From Candidatus Fermentibacterota bacterium (lineage in GTDB: Bacteria; JAFGKV01), in NCBI GenBank assembly GCA_016928395.1, contig JAFGKV010000147.1, forward strand, positions 1 to 64,000: DNA of 64,000 nucleotides, given 5' to 3'. Each line of letters begins with the position of its first letter. Within the stretch, counting starts at the first letter, position 1. Both the position numbers and the translations under genes were made by a program. Positions 16,176 to 25,617 of this stretch are shown piece by piece. The notes below the pieces were generated by a model. It was not told the origin of the DNA. It worked only from the letters and a program-made list of their open reading frames with translations, and ran no database searches.

Positions 16176-19160
16176 ATGACGGCAAAGCCCCAGCTCATGC
16201 TCCACAGCAGGTACGGCATGCGTACCGACGAATACTCATCGCTCATGGGGTTTCGGGTGCGGGATATCCTCATGGTGGCATCGGAGTACGATGCCTTCAT
16301 CCTTCAGGAAGACGGCCAGCTTTCTGAACTGGTGCTTCAGGAGTATCGAAACCTGGAACTGAATGTTCGGTTCGCGCCTCGATTCACCCTGGCCGGCAGC
16401 GGCAGAGAGGCCATGGAGCTTCTCGAGGCCAGGCCGTTCGATCTCATCATCACCACCTCGCGCATAGGCGACATGGACGCAGAGGTTTTCGGCCGTCAGG
16501 CAAAGAAGGCCCATGCCGGGGTGCACGTGGCCCTGCTGGCGGCTCATGCCTGGGATTTGCCGCGGGTGGAGGGGATGCGAGATCGTGGCGCCATCGATTG
16601 GGTGTTCCTGTGGCAGGGGGATATCAAGATTTTCCTGGCCATGATCAAGCAAGTCGAAGACCGGGAAAACGCTGACCATGATGTGCTGGAGAGCGGCGTG
16701 CAGGTCATCATTCTGGTGGAAGACGAAGTACGGTTCTTCTCATCGTTTCTCCCCCAGATGTATGCAGAGGTGACCCGGCAGACCGGCAGGCTCTTGGACG
16801 AGGGTTTCAATCTCTCCCATCGTCTGTTACGCACCCGCGCCCGGCCCAAGATTCTTCTGGCCCACTCGTTCGAGGAAGCGCTGGGCCTGTATGAACGCTA
16901 TGCCGAGAATGTGCTTGGCGTCATATCGGATGTCAGCTACAGTTGCGACGGTCACTATGACGGTGAGGCGGGGTTGAAGTTGGCACGGCTCATCCGTGAA
17001 CGAGATCCCGATATGCCGATCCTGCTCCAATCAACCGATCCTCGCAACAGGGATCGGGCCCACGCTACCGGAGCATCCTTCCTGCACAAGGAGTCGCCGC
17101 GCCTCTTGGAGGAAATCCGCGACTACATCATGGCCAATTTCGGATTCGGCGATTTTGTGTTCCGCATGCCTGACGGGCGAGACGTCGGCCGGGCATGCAC
17201 CATACGGGAGATGGTGAGGCTTCTGCGGGACGTGCCGGAGCAAGCCATCGAATATCATGCCCGCCGTAACCATTTCTCCCGCTGGCTCAAGGCTCGTTCG
17301 GAGTTTGAACTGGCGTCGCTCATCAAGCCGAAGCGCGTATCGGAGTTTGCTTCTATCGCCGATCTCCGCAGCTACCTCATCGAGCGGTTCGTCAGCTATC
17401 TCCGGGAGATTCAGCGCCACATCATTGCGGATTTCGACCCCGAACGCTACGATGATTTCGTGGCGTTCGCCAAAATCGGCAGCGGGTCGCTGGGCGGCAA
17501 AGGCAGAGGCCTGGCATTCATGCACAAGCTCCTGGCCCAGGAAGACGTGGGGATCCCCGGCGTGACGGTCTGCATACCCGACACCGTGGTCGTGGCCAGC
17601 GACGTGTTCGAGGAGTTTGTCGCGGAGAACGACCTCCGCTCGGTGCTGCTGGAGCCGGGAACCCGCACGGACGGCGAAATCCTCGACGCGTTCCGGCGCG
17701 GCAGATTCAGCGGCCACCGCCGCGCGGAACTGGCGGCATTGCTGACCCGGATGGGCGAGCCCCTGGCCGTACGATCATCCAGCATCCTGGAGGATTCGGT
17801 CTTGCAGCCGTTTGCCGGAGTCTACGCCACGGTCATGCTACCCAACTCCCATCCCAGCCTCGATGTTCGCTTGGCGCAGCTTATCGAGGCCATCAAGGTC
17901 GTGTATTCGTCGACCATCTTCAAGTCGGCGCGAGAGTACTTGGCGACGACGCCCCATCGCATCGAGGAGGAGCGCATGGCGGTGCTGGTGCAAAGGTTGG
18001 TGGGGAGCCGCCGCGGCGACCGATTCTACCCCTCGCTTGCGGGGGTTGCGCTGTCGTACAATTTCTACCCGATCCAGGGCATCCAGCCGGACGACGGCGT
18101 GGCTCTGGTGGCAATGGGGCTGGGCAAGAGCGTGGTCGAGGGCCGTGAGTGCTTGCGGTTCTGCCCGGCCCGGCCGCAGATCATGCCCCAGTTTTCCCGG
18201 GTGGCCGATGTGGTGCGCAATGCGCAACGACGATTCTACGCATTGGACATGACGCAAGACTCGTCGATACCGGGGCTCATCCTTGACGCGAACCTCGCGG
18301 CCGAGGAGACAGTGGACGCGCTGAGGGCCGGCGCTGCCGATGCCCTGGCGTCGACCTATCTCTCCGACGGTGAGCGTCTCGTCTCCGGTGTCATGCCCGG
18401 AGGTGCGCCCCTGGTCACCTTCGCAGGCTTGCTGGAGGGCTTCCCCTTCTCTCTCCCCGCCCTACTGGCCCGCCTTCTCAAGATCTGCACTTCGGGTTTC
18501 GGCACGCCCGTAGAAATCGAGTTTGCCGCAGACGTGCCCTGGCACTGCAGTGGCCCGTGTGAGTTCCAGGTGCTTCAGGTACGCCCAATGGTGGCGGAGC
18601 GAGCCGGTGAGGGGGTCGATTTTGGAAGCATTGAAGGAGACCCTCGGGTCATTGTCCAGTCGGACAGTGCTCTGGGCAATGGCCGGATCTCTGAGGTGCA
18701 CGATGTGATCGCGGTGGATCCCACCAAGCTCAATAGGGCGCATACAGGCCAGGTTGCCGGAATCATCCAGGCCCTGAACCGGAGGATGCAGGCCGAAGAC
18801 AAGAACTGCGTGCTCATCGGGCCGGGTCGTTGGGGATCCAGTGATCCCTGGTTGGGCATCCCCGTTGCCTGGCATCAGATTTCCACCGCGCGGGCGATCG
18901 TTGAGACTGATTTTCCCGATCTGGAGGTCGAACCGTCCCTGGGTTCTCACTTCTTCAACAACCTGACGACCTTCGGCATAGCCTATTTCACGGTGCACCA
19001 GCGCCGAGGGGACGGATGCATCGACTGGGAATGGCTATCCGCACAACCCTCGGTGGACGAGCACCTTGATGGTGCGGTACGGCATCTACGGGTGTCTGCG
19101 CCGCTTCAGGTGCTGGTGGACGGGAGAAGCGGTCGCGGTGCCATAATCCGTGACGCCTGA
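16176..19160 (+). CDS. two receiver-like domains fused to a PPDK-N (PEP/pyruvate-binding) ATP-grasp domain
   Basis: The product has 994 residues from ATG 16176 (CGGAG six bases upstream). Residues ~30-150 resemble a receiver domain without the phospho-acceptor Asp ('FDLIITTSRIGDMD', Thr in its place). Residues ~175-325 form a second receiver with the acidic pair 'VEDE' (~181), acceptor Asp (~251, 'GVISDVS') and Lys (~303, 'FLHKES'). Residues ~430-805 are the PPDK N-terminal ATP-grasp domain: 'GGKGRGLAF' (~440), 'AVRSSSILEDS' (~530), 'VLVQRLVG' (~606), 'LQVRPM' (~800). The swivelling phosphohistidine and PEP-binding domains of true PPDK/PEP synthase are absent. A C-terminal domain has 'GPGRWGSSDPWLG' (~881) and 'GSHFFNNLT'. 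The reaction is unknown. Confidence 0.85.
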   Translation: MTAKPQLMLHSRYGMRTDEYSSLMGFRVRDILMVASEYDAFILQEDGQLSELVLQEYRNLELNVRFAPRFTLAGSGREAMELLEARPFDLIITTSRIGDMDAEVFGRQAKKAHAGVHVALLAAHAWDLPRVEGMRDRGAIDWVFLWQGDIKIFLAMIKQVEDRENADHDVLESGVQVIILVEDEVRFFSSFLPQMYAEVTRQTGRLLDEGFNLSHRLLRTRARPKILLAHSFEEALGLYERYAENVLGVISDVSYSCDGHYDGEAGLKLARLIRERDPDMPILLQSTDPRNRDRAHATGASFLHKESPRLLEEIRDYIMANFGFGDFVFRMPDGRDVGRACTIREMVRLLRDVPEQAIEYHARRNHFSRWLKARSEFELASLIKPKRVSEFASIADLRSYLIERFVSYLREIQRHIIADFDPERYDDFVAFAKIGSGSLGGKGRGLAFMHKLLAQEDVGIPGVTVCIPDTVVVASDVFEEFVAENDLRSVLLEPGTRTDGEILDAFRRGRFSGHRRAELAALLTRMGEPLAVRSSSILEDSVLQPFAGVYATVMLPNSHPSLDVRLAQLIEAIKVVYSSTIFKSAREYLATTPHRIEEERMAVLVQRLVGSRRGDRFYPSLAGVALSYNFYPIQGIQPDDGVALVAMGLGKSVVEGRECLRFCPARPQIMPQFSRVADVVRNAQRRFYALDMTQDSSIPGLILDANLAAEETVDALRAGAADALASTYLSDGERLVSGVMPGGAPLVTFAGLLEGFPFSLPALLARLLKICTSGFGTPVEIEFAADVPWHCSGPCEFQVLQVRPMVAERAGEGVDFGSIEGDPRVIVQSDSALGNGRISEVHDVIAVDPTKLNRAHTGQVAGIIQALNRRMQAEDKNCVLIGPGRWGSSDPWLGIPVAWHQISTARAIVETDFPDLEVEPSLGSHFFNNLTTFGIAYFTVHQRRGDGCIDWEWLSAQPSVDEHLDGAVRHLRVSAPLQVLVDGRSGRGAIIRDA

Positions 19161-19164
19161 GGAA

Positions 19165-20268
19165 TCACCGGACAGAACGCATCTCGGCCAAGGCCCGCAC
19201 GAACCCCTCGTTTTGGGCCATGGTGCCCACGGTGACTCTCAGGCTGTTGGCCAGACCGAAGGGCTTCAGGGGTCGCACGATGTAGCCGACCCGTTCCAGG
19301 CGCTCTGCAACTGCGGACGCGTCAGTCTTCACATCCACGGTTACGAAATTCCCCTGGCTCGGCCATACCGACAGCCCCAAACCGGCCAGGGCTTCGGCCA
19401 GGTATCTCCGGCCTTCGACTACCAGGTTTACGCTCCGCCTCGTGTGGTCGACGGCGGCAAACGCCGCGAGGGCCGCGGCCTGCGCGGGAATCGAGATCTT
19501 AAACGGCCCCCTGATGCGCGCCAGCTGGGCGATGATGGAGGGATGACCTACTCCGTATCCAATCCGTAGCCCCGCCAAGGCGTAGACCTTGCTGAAACTC
19601 CTGGTCACCAGAAGTTGGGGTTCGCGGGACAAGTAGGCTACTCCGTCGGGGTAGTCTGATGCGGTGACATACTCGAAGTACGCTTCATCCCAGACCACCA
19701 TGACGCGCTCCGGCAGACCCGACAGCAACTCCTCAAGCTCGGCCCGGCTGTAGTGGGCGCCCGTGGGGTTGTTCGGGTTGGCAATGAACAGCAGCCGCGT
19801 GTGTGGGGATATGCCATTGAGAATCTCCTCGATGGTGGCCTTTCTCGGGTCTGCCGCCTGTAGCGGCTTGAATTCTCCACCGGCCATGCGCGAGGCGATG
19901 GCATAATGGACAAACGAGGGCCATGGGCTGACACCCTCGAAGCCGGGACCGATGTATGCCAAGGCGGCGATCTCGAGGAAGTGACTGGCGCCCGCAGTCA
20001 CCAGCACGGAATCCTCCGCCACGCCGAGTTTCCGGGCGATGGCTGTGCGGAGTACGGGGGCCTCCAGCTCGGGATAGAGGTTGATCCGCGGCGCCTCACG
20101 TATGATGGCGTCGATTACCTCAGGCGCGGGGCCCAGCGGATTCTCGTTGGAGGCCAGTTTGGCCGCCACGATGCCCAACTCGCGCTCTACTTCCTCCATG
20201 GGTTTCCCCGGGACATAGAGAGGGATGCTCGAAACGTGAGGACGGATCAAGTCAGCAGGGGAGGCCAT
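19165..20268 (-). CDS. hisC: histidinol-phosphate aminotransferase
   Basis: The product has 367 residues. ATG 20268 follows AAGGAGA by 6 bases; the longer frame to 20301 overlaps the upstream gene and is not needed. It is a fold-type I PLP enzyme: 'KLASNENPLGPAPEVIDAI' at the N-terminus, 'NPNNPTGAHY' (~150), Asp and Tyr of 'VVWDEAYFEY' (~192), PLP Lys in 'TRSFSKVYALAGLRIGYG' (~222) and a late Arg in 'NSLRVTVG'. It converts imidazole acetol phosphate to histidinol phosphate, but relatives act on other amino acids, and no other his gene is present. It is the second gene after the UbiA-type gene (10-base gap) and converges with the upstream neighbour with only 4 bases between stop codons. Confidence 0.85.
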   Translation of the reverse strand: MASPADLIRPHVSSIPLYVPGKPMEEVERELGIVAAKLASNENPLGPAPEVIDAIIREAPRINLYPELEAPVLRTAIARKLGVAEDSVLVTAGASHFLEIAALAYIGPGFEGVSPWPSFVHYAIASRMAGGEFKPLQAADPRKATIEEILNGISPHTRLLFIANPNNPTGAHYSRAELEELLSGLPERVMVVWDEAYFEYVTASDYPDGVAYLSREPQLLVTRSFSKVYALAGLRIGYGVGHPSIIAQLARIRGPFKISIPAQAAALAAFAAVDHTRRSVNLVVEGRRYLAEALAGLGLSVWPSQGNFVTVDVKTDASAVAERLERVGYIVRPLKPFGLANSLRVTVGTMAQNEGFVRALAEMRSVR

Positions 20269-20278
20269 AAGGATCTCC

Positions 20279-21166
20279 TTAGAGGAGCCCGCGAGGGCCA
20301 ACGTAGTAGATCACAACGGCGACGCAGGCGGCCCATGCCGCCACGGCAACGAGAAGGGGCTTATCCTCCAGCAGTAACCGCTCGGGGCTACCACCCATGT
20401 CGCGTTTGTGTACGAGATACAGGTAACGGAAGATGCCGTAGAGCACGAAGGGGATGGTCAAAGACAGCGCATGGGTATTGAACTTCGCCACGGTATCGGG
20501 ACTCAAGGTATACAGGGCGTAGGCCACGACCGTGGACGATGTCACTACTGAGATCATCTGATCAAGGAGCGTGGGGCTGTATTCCGCTAAGATCGGGCGG
20601 TGGTTGGCCGCGCCGGTCTCGAGAATCACCAGTTCGTGACGTCGCTTGTTCATGGCCAGAAACAGCGAGAGAAGAATGGTGCAGACGATGAGCCATGACG
20701 AGATCTCGACGCCGATGACGGCGGCGCCCGCCACCGCGCGCAGCACGAAGCCAGCCGATATGGCGAACACATCGAGGATTACCAAATGCTTCAGGCACCG
20801 GCTATACGCAAGCATGAGGGCGAGGTAGCTGGCGGCCACCACGGCGAACGCAGGGGATAGAAGAATCGCCGCCGCCATTGCGCCTATCGCCAGCAGCACC
20901 GCCCAAAGGTAGGCCGAGGTGACTGTCACCTCACCCGCCGCGATGGGCCTGAATCGTTTCACCGGATGCAAACGGTCAGCCTCGCGGTCGCTGATATCAT
21001 TGATGATGTATACCACACCGCTCAGTAGGCAGAACACGCCGAACGCGCCGAAGGCCTTCAGTACATCGGCGGCATTGGACGCCCGCTGCGCAAAGGCGAC
21101 TCCCGCGAATACCACGAGATTCTTCGTCCACTGCCGTGGCCGCACAAGCCGAAGGAGATGGTTCAT
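20279..21166 (-). CDS. UbiA-family prenyltransferase, decaprenyl-phosphate phosphoribosyltransferase type
   Basis: The product has 295 residues from ATG 21166 (AGGTGG nearby); the frame extends to 21256 without similarity. It has about eight membrane segments. The opening 'LVRPRQWTKNLVVFAG' and first Asp motif 'NDISDREADRLHPVKRFRP' match decaprenyl-phosphate 5-phosphoribose synthases; the second motif is 'LDVFAISAGFVLRAVAGA'. Mycobacterial relatives (Rv3806c type) transfer phosphoribose to decaprenyl phosphate for arabinan synthesis. Outside actinobacteria the product is less certain, perhaps a lipid-linked pentose donor for surface polysaccharide. It forms a pair with hisC. Confidence 0.82.
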   Translation of the reverse strand: MNHLLRLVRPRQWTKNLVVFAGVAFAQRASNAADVLKAFGAFGVFCLLSGVVYIINDISDREADRLHPVKRFRPIAAGEVTVTSAYLWAVLLAIGAMAAAILLSPAFAVVAASYLALMLAYSRCLKHLVILDVFAISAGFVLRAVAGAAVIGVEISSWLIVCTILLSLFLAMNKRRHELVILETGAANHRPILAEYSPTLLDQMISVVTSSTVVAYALYTLSPDTVAKFNTHALSLTIPFVLYGIFRYLYLVHKRDMGGSPERLLLEDKPLLVAVAAWAACVAVVIYYVGPRGLL

Positions 21167-21437
21167 GGGGACCACCTGGGTTGAGTAGAGGCGCGCCCAC
21201 CTGCAGCATGGCGCACGCGTAAGTACCGCCAAGATGCCAGCGCAGGGTGCTGGCACGCTCCCTGAGGGGTGCGCCAGGCGGGACGCTCACACGCGGTACC
21301 GGCAAAACTTTCAAGGTAAATGCCCCGGGCTGCTTGTCAACCACCGGCCGCTCGGTCTTGACGCGCGCGCCGTCGTGGGCTAACTGTGGTGATCCAACAG
21401 ATCCGGCATGGTTTCTCTCGAGGAGACATTGATCCCT

Positions 21438-22172
21438 ATGGACCGACCACCCGCAATCCAGGCACTTCACGAGCAAGGCCTCGCCCTCTACCGCGTGAAG
21501 CGGTATCATGAGGCGTTGGCGCTGTTTCGCGATGCGCTGACGCAACTACCGGATGATCCGATGCTGCATTATCGCGTGGGATCGACGCTGTTTCGCCTGG
21601 GATTGGATGAGGAGGCCGAGATCCACTTTCAAAAGACCCTGGACGGCCAGCCATCTCACACCAATGCACTGATTAACCTCGCCTTGGTGTTTGAGCGCAC
21701 GGGGCGGGAGGAGCGGGCCATCAAGACTCTGCTGGCTGCGGCGGAATTGGATCCGACAAACCCGCAGGTGCATTTCAACCTCGGGGCCATGTACGGAGAT
21801 CAAAGCGACCTGGAACGCGCGGTTCGCCACTTCGAACGGGCATTGGAGCTTGATCCCCTGGGGATGGAAGCCTCGTACAACCTCGGCCTGGCCTATATCA
21901 AGGTTGGACTGAGCAAGAAGGCCGTCGAGGCCCTCAGAAATACCTTGCGACTGGATCCGCGCAATGTCGACGCGCTGTTCGCACTTGGGCGGGCCTACCG
22001 CGCGTGCCACATGTCGGACCGGGCTCTCGAGACATACCAGCGAATCGTGGAGATTGACCCTTCGGCGCGCCAGGCCTACTTCTGGCTGGGTGTGCTGTAT
22101 GATCAGATGGAGATGAAGGACGAGGCTCGCCAGATGTATCGCCGCAGCCGCGGCGACGAACTGGACGGTTGA
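21438..22172 (+). CDS. tetratricopeptide-repeat protein
   Basis: The product has 244 residues made almost wholly of TPR units, about six, of 34 residues each: 'ALHEQGLALYRVKRYHEALA', 'MLHYRVGSTLFRLGLDEEAE', 'NALINLALVFERTGREERAI', 'QVHFNLGAMYGDQSDLERAV', 'EASYNLGLAYIKVGLSKKAV', 'DALFALGRAYRACHMSDRAL'. No signal peptide or membrane segment, so a cytoplasmic scaffold is likely. The start is uncertain: ATG 21438 lies 13 bases after GAGGAG, while TTG 21429 lies 4 bases after it. It is divergent from the UbiA-type gene, and its partner is unknown. Confidence 0.85.
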   Translation: MDRPPAIQALHEQGLALYRVKRYHEALALFRDALTQLPDDPMLHYRVGSTLFRLGLDEEAEIHFQKTLDGQPSHTNALINLALVFERTGREERAIKTLLAAAELDPTNPQVHFNLGAMYGDQSDLERAVRHFERALELDPLGMEASYNLGLAYIKVGLSKKAVEALRNTLRLDPRNVDALFALGRAYRACHMSDRALETYQRIVEIDPSARQAYFWLGVLYDQMEMKDEARQMYRRSRGDELDG

Positions 22173-22278
22173 GGACAAACGACTATCGTGATGGAATGAT
22201 GGGGACCGGAGGGCCGGACTGAGAGCCGACACCTCCGAGCAGAACGAGGCATGAAGCACGAGGGGATGTAGAGCGGCG

Positions 22279-22308
22279 ACTGAGTGCTGACCACTGAGAA
22301 CTGAAGAC
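22279..22308. repeat. imperfect CTGA-rich direct repeat
   Basis: The 203-base gap 22173-22375 holds the run ACTGAGTGCTGACC then ACTGAGAACTGAAG, two imperfect copies of one 14-base unit. Similar CTGAG-rich intergenic strings occur in other bacterial genomes. No gene is visible in the gap. Confidence 0.4.
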
Positions 22309-22375
22309 TTCCCGCGCAGCGAGGATCTGTGAACTCCCCACCATTCAATGCAGTTGCGAACGAATCGAGGCCGGA

Positions 22376-23365
22376 ATGCGCGTCGTGGTGACCCGTACGA
22401 TACCCGATGACGGTCTGCGTCTCCTGCGAGAGGCGGGGCTTACTCTGCACATCAATGGTGAGGATCGCCCCATGAGCAGGGACGAACTCAGTGAGGCCGT
22501 GCACACGGCGGACGGCGTGATCTGTCTTCTCAGCGATCGCATCGACCGGGATATCCTGGATGTGGCCTCCAAGACCGTGGGTTTCGCCAACTACGCCGTG
22601 GGGTATGAGAACATCGATACCGTCTACGCGACGGAACTGGGGATCATGATCGCGAACACTCCTGGTGTCCTGACCGATGCCACGGCCGATCTCACATGGG
22701 CACTACTGCTGGCCTCGGCCCGCCGGATTGTGGCGGGGGACGCTATGGTCCGGACGGGGCGTTTCGCCGGATGGGGACCAATGTTGATGCTGGGCGCCGA
22801 TATTGCGGGGCGCACACTGGGGATCGTCGGAGCGGGTCGTATCGGCACCGAGGTGGCCCGACGCGCCCGTGGGTTTTCCATGCGAATCCTCTACGCGGAG
22901 AGGTGTGACAGGCCCGAGATGGAGCGCCTCGGCGCACGGTGTGTGGATCTGAACACCCTGCTGATGGAAAGCGATTTCGTGACGCTCCATGTGCCTCTCA
23001 CGGAGCAGACCCATCATCTCATCGACAGCGAAGCGCTGGGCCTGATGAAGCCTTCGGCCATTCTCATCAATACATCCCGCGGTTCGGTTGTGGACGAGGA
23101 GGCACTGATCGAGGCCCTCAAGAGCGGAGTCATCGCGGGCGCCGGTCTCGACGTGTTCGAGCGGGAACCCGCACTGGCACCGGGACTCGACGAGCTTTCC
23201 AATGTGGTCCTGACGCCCCACATCGGATCAGCAACCACCACCACCCGCGCCACCATGGCAACGCTGGCTTCCACCAACCTCCTCGCGATGCTCTCCGGCC
23301 ATGCTCCTCCCAATCTCGTCAATGCCGAGGTGATGGGTCGCCATCGCCGGGTGCGCGAGGTCTAA
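22376..23365 (+). CDS. NAD(P)-dependent 2-hydroxyacid dehydrogenase (glyoxylate/hydroxypyruvate reductase type)
   Basis: The product has 329 residues; GAGG at 22367-22370 precedes ATG by five bases. The Rossmann motif 'GIVGAGRIGTEVARRA' lies near residue 147. The catalytic set of the D-isomer-specific family is visible: Arg in 'LINTSRGSVVDEEAL' (~232), Glu in 'LDVFEREPAL' (~262) and His in 'VVLTPHIGSATTTTR' (~284). 'FANYAVGYENIDTVYA' (~67) is typical of glyoxylate reductase / glycerate dehydrogenase members. It probably interconverts glyoxylate and glycolate, or hydroxypyruvate and glycerate. The radical SAM gene follows 10 bases after the stop codon. Confidence 0.88.
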   Translation: MRVVVTRTIPDDGLRLLREAGLTLHINGEDRPMSRDELSEAVHTADGVICLLSDRIDRDILDVASKTVGFANYAVGYENIDTVYATELGIMIANTPGVLTDATADLTWALLLASARRIVAGDAMVRTGRFAGWGPMLMLGADIAGRTLGIVGAGRIGTEVARRARGFSMRILYAERCDRPEMERLGARCVDLNTLLMESDFVTLHVPLTEQTHHLIDSEALGLMKPSAILINTSRGSVVDEEALIEALKSGVIAGAGLDVFEREPALAPGLDELSNVVLTPHIGSATTTTRATMATLASTNLLAMLSGHAPPNLVNAEVMGRHRRVREV

Positions 23366-23375
23366 TCTCATCGGC

Positions 23376-24140
23376 GTGACCGTCTCGTTCGGGGATTCGC
23401 AGGCTCTGGGCCGGATCATGACCGTGGAGGGGCTCGCGGGTGGATCATGCCCATTCAACTGCGTGTACTGCACGGTTGCCCATCCGCCACCCACAACCCG
23501 CCGTCGGCGCGTGGCCGATGCCCACGCGGTGGGTGCTCTTCTGGATGTCGCCAGGGAGAAGGCCGGCGCTCTTGATCATCTCGTGATAGGGGGTGGTGGA
23601 GACCCCCTGCTGTGGACGGGAATCGGCGACTTCCTCCGGCGGGTTCATACCAGATACGCAGTCCCTCTGGCAGTGCTGACTCCAGGGCCGCTTCTGTCCC
23701 GGGGTGCGATCCGTGACGCCATGGAGCCTGTCGATGTGGTGATGGTGAAGTTGGATGCAGGGCTTCACCGCCTGATGCAGGCAGTGAACCGACCTCATCG
23801 CGGCGTTCGCTTCGACCGTTTGGTGGAGTCACTGGGCAGGTTCGCCGCTGCCTTTGATGGAGCGCTATGGGCACAGACCAGGCCAATTCCAGGAGTGAAC
23901 GATGGGATCGGTGAAATGACCAGACTCGCGACCGCTCTCAGAGGAATCTCTCCTGCAAAGGTCATCGTCGCAGGGCTGGTGCCAGGGGGTTGGGGCACAC
24001 GGTCAGAGAAGCAGCGAATCTCTCTGGGAGAGATACAGGTCCTTGAGATTCCCGATGGCACGGCTTCGTCGGGATCGGCCGTTATGGGCGCCGATGGATC
24101 GGCCCAGAAGATCTCCTTCCAGGGATGCTGGCGCATCTGA
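23376..24140 (+). CDS. radical SAM protein of unknown function
   Basis: The product has 254 residues from GTG 23376. The Fe-S cluster motif is CX3CX2C in 'GGSCPFNCVYCTV' (Cys25, 29, 32), so it should bind a [4Fe-4S] cluster and S-adenosylmethionine. 'HLVIGGGGDPLLWTGIGDFL' (~68) and 'WAQTRPIPGVNDGIGEM' (~168) resemble the small radical SAM family that opens with a 'GPVPSRRLGRSLG' type motif; here the corresponding region is 'SFGDSQALGRIMTVEG'. The substrate is not known. It is probably co-transcribed with the dehydrogenase upstream (10-base gap). Confidence 0.78.
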   Translation: MTVSFGDSQALGRIMTVEGLAGGSCPFNCVYCTVAHPPPTTRRRRVADAHAVGALLDVAREKAGALDHLVIGGGGDPLLWTGIGDFLRRVHTRYAVPLAVLTPGPLLSRGAIRDAMEPVDVVMVKLDAGLHRLMQAVNRPHRGVRFDRLVESLGRFAAAFDGALWAQTRPIPGVNDGIGEMTRLATALRGISPAKVIVAGLVPGGWGTRSEKQRISLGEIQVLEIPDGTASSGSAVMGADGSAQKISFQGCWRI

Positions 24141-24292
24141 CCGGCCGTTCGGGGATGTGGCGCAGACGACGGCGCACCGATACCTTGTAGGGTTTGCGCT
24201 TTCCATGGGACTTCCGGATGAGAAGGGAACCAGAAGCTGCATACATCACATGAGCAATGCCCCAGTCGGCTCGCTCATTCAGGAGTAGAGGC

Positions 24293-25606
24293 GTGAAGCT
24301 CTCCCAAGAGACCATGAGTAAGGCGACGGTAACTGTCACTGAGCCGTCACCGTCGCAACGGGTGCTGGAGGTTTCGCTGTCGGCCGACGAAGCGCAGAGA
24401 CTGCGCGGCGTATACCTCAGAGGCCTGACCAAAGACATGACACTGCCAGGGTTCCGAAAGGGGAAGGTTCCCTTCCATCTGGTGCAGGCCCAGCTTGGAG
24501 AGTCTGCCGAACAAGGTTTGGTGCTGGAGCTGGGCAAGGCATTTCTGGATCGCTACGCACACGACCAGCACTTCCCGGTGGTTCGGACGCCGCACGTGAC
24601 ATCACCCATCGCCTCTGACGGAGGCCTCAAACTGAGGATTGAGGTGGATGTGGTTCCACCTTTCGAGCTTCCTCCCTACAAGGCTCTCCCCGCGAGGCTG
24701 CAGCGTCGAACCGTGACGGAAGCTGATGTGGAGGAGTTTCTTCGCCAGCGAACCGAGCAGCTATCGACCTTGCTTCCCAAGAAGGAGCCATTGTCATTGG
24801 GAGATGCGGCGCGACTTCGTGTGCAACGGGTCGCTCCCGGTGGGATTCCTCTGGTTGGCGAGCCTGTCAGGGAGGTCATGATCCGGCTCGATCTCAACGA
24901 AGCGCCGCCGGAATTGGTGAATGGCCTGGTGGGGCTGATGAAGGATGCTACCACCCGTATCACCCTCCCCCGCGAGGGAAGTGGATTGGTGAAGGCTCCC
25001 AAAGGGGCCGACGAAGGCAGTCTCTATGCGATCACTGTGGTGGATGCCTTGACCGTGGAGCCTCCGGAGCCGGCACGCGTGGCGCAGGAGTTCGGCATTG
25101 ACGATCCGGAGGAACTCCCCATTAGGGTCCGGGTACTGCTCGAAGACGAGATGGACAGGCATGCCCGTGCAGCGATGCGCGGCGAACTGGTAGCCAGGAT
25201 CGCGCGCAACGCGAGCCTGCATCTGCCGTTAGCCATGGTGGACGAACATATTGAAGACATACGCACATCCCTTGTCGAGACTGCCCACCGCCAGGGCAAG
25301 GAACCTGACTCCGATCTTCTGGACCCGCAGTTCTTTGCGGAGCGGCACCGAGATCAGATACGACACGGCATGAAGGAACTCCTGATCGTTGACGCGATCG
25401 CCACCACGGAAGGGCTTCTCCCGACTCATGAGCAGATCCAGGCAGCTATCGGGGCCCAGGCTCATGCCAGAGGGCTCAGTGCCAAGCAGGCGGTCAAACA
25501 GATGGATGACGAGGATCTCCAAGCCTTGATCCGTCGGATCACACGAGTCAACGTTGAGCGGTTCCTTGAGGACGAGGCCGAGGTGGAACTAGCCGAAATG
25601 AGCTGA
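24293..25606 (+). CDS. tig: trigger factor (ribosome-bound chaperone, peptidyl-prolyl isomerase)
   Basis: The product has 437 residues, normal for the family. GTG 24293 is chosen because AGGAG (24280-24284) is 8 bases upstream; ATG 24314 would also serve. The ribosome-docking signature appears as '[20 protein letters not shown]' near residue 43. The middle FKBP-like domain (about 150-235) is diverged and may be weakly active or inactive. The C-terminal chaperone arms contain '[20 protein letters not shown]'. It stands first in the tig-clpP-clpX-lon-engB run, the common order in bacteria. Confidence 0.93.
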   Translation: MKLSQETMSKATVTVTEPSPSQRVLEVSLSADEAQRLRGVYLRGLTKDMTLPGFRKGKVPFHLVQAQLGESAEQGLVLELGKAFLDRYAHDQHFPVVRTPHVTSPIASDGGLKLRIEVDVVPPFELPPYKALPARLQRRTVTEADVEEFLRQRTEQLSTLLPKKEPLSLGDAARLRVQRVAPGGIPLVGEPVREVMIRLDLNEAPPELVNGLVGLMKDATTRITLPREGSGLVKAPKGADEGSLYAITVVDALTVEPPEPARVAQEFGIDDPEELPIRVRVLLEDEMDRHARAAMRGELVARIARNASLHLPLAMVDEHIEDIRTSLVETAHRQGKEPDSDLLDPQFFAERHRDQIRHGMKELLIVDAIATTEGLLPTHEQIQAAIGAQAHARGLSAKQAVKQMDDEDLQALIRRITRVNVERFLEDEAEVELAEMS

Positions 25607-25617
25607 GGGACTTACTG

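Noticed and set aside
19158-19165. Overlap or fusion between the receiver/ATP-grasp gene and hisC
   Set aside because: The genes are convergent with four bases between stop codons; no shared frame. Close convergent ends are not unusual in compact genomes.
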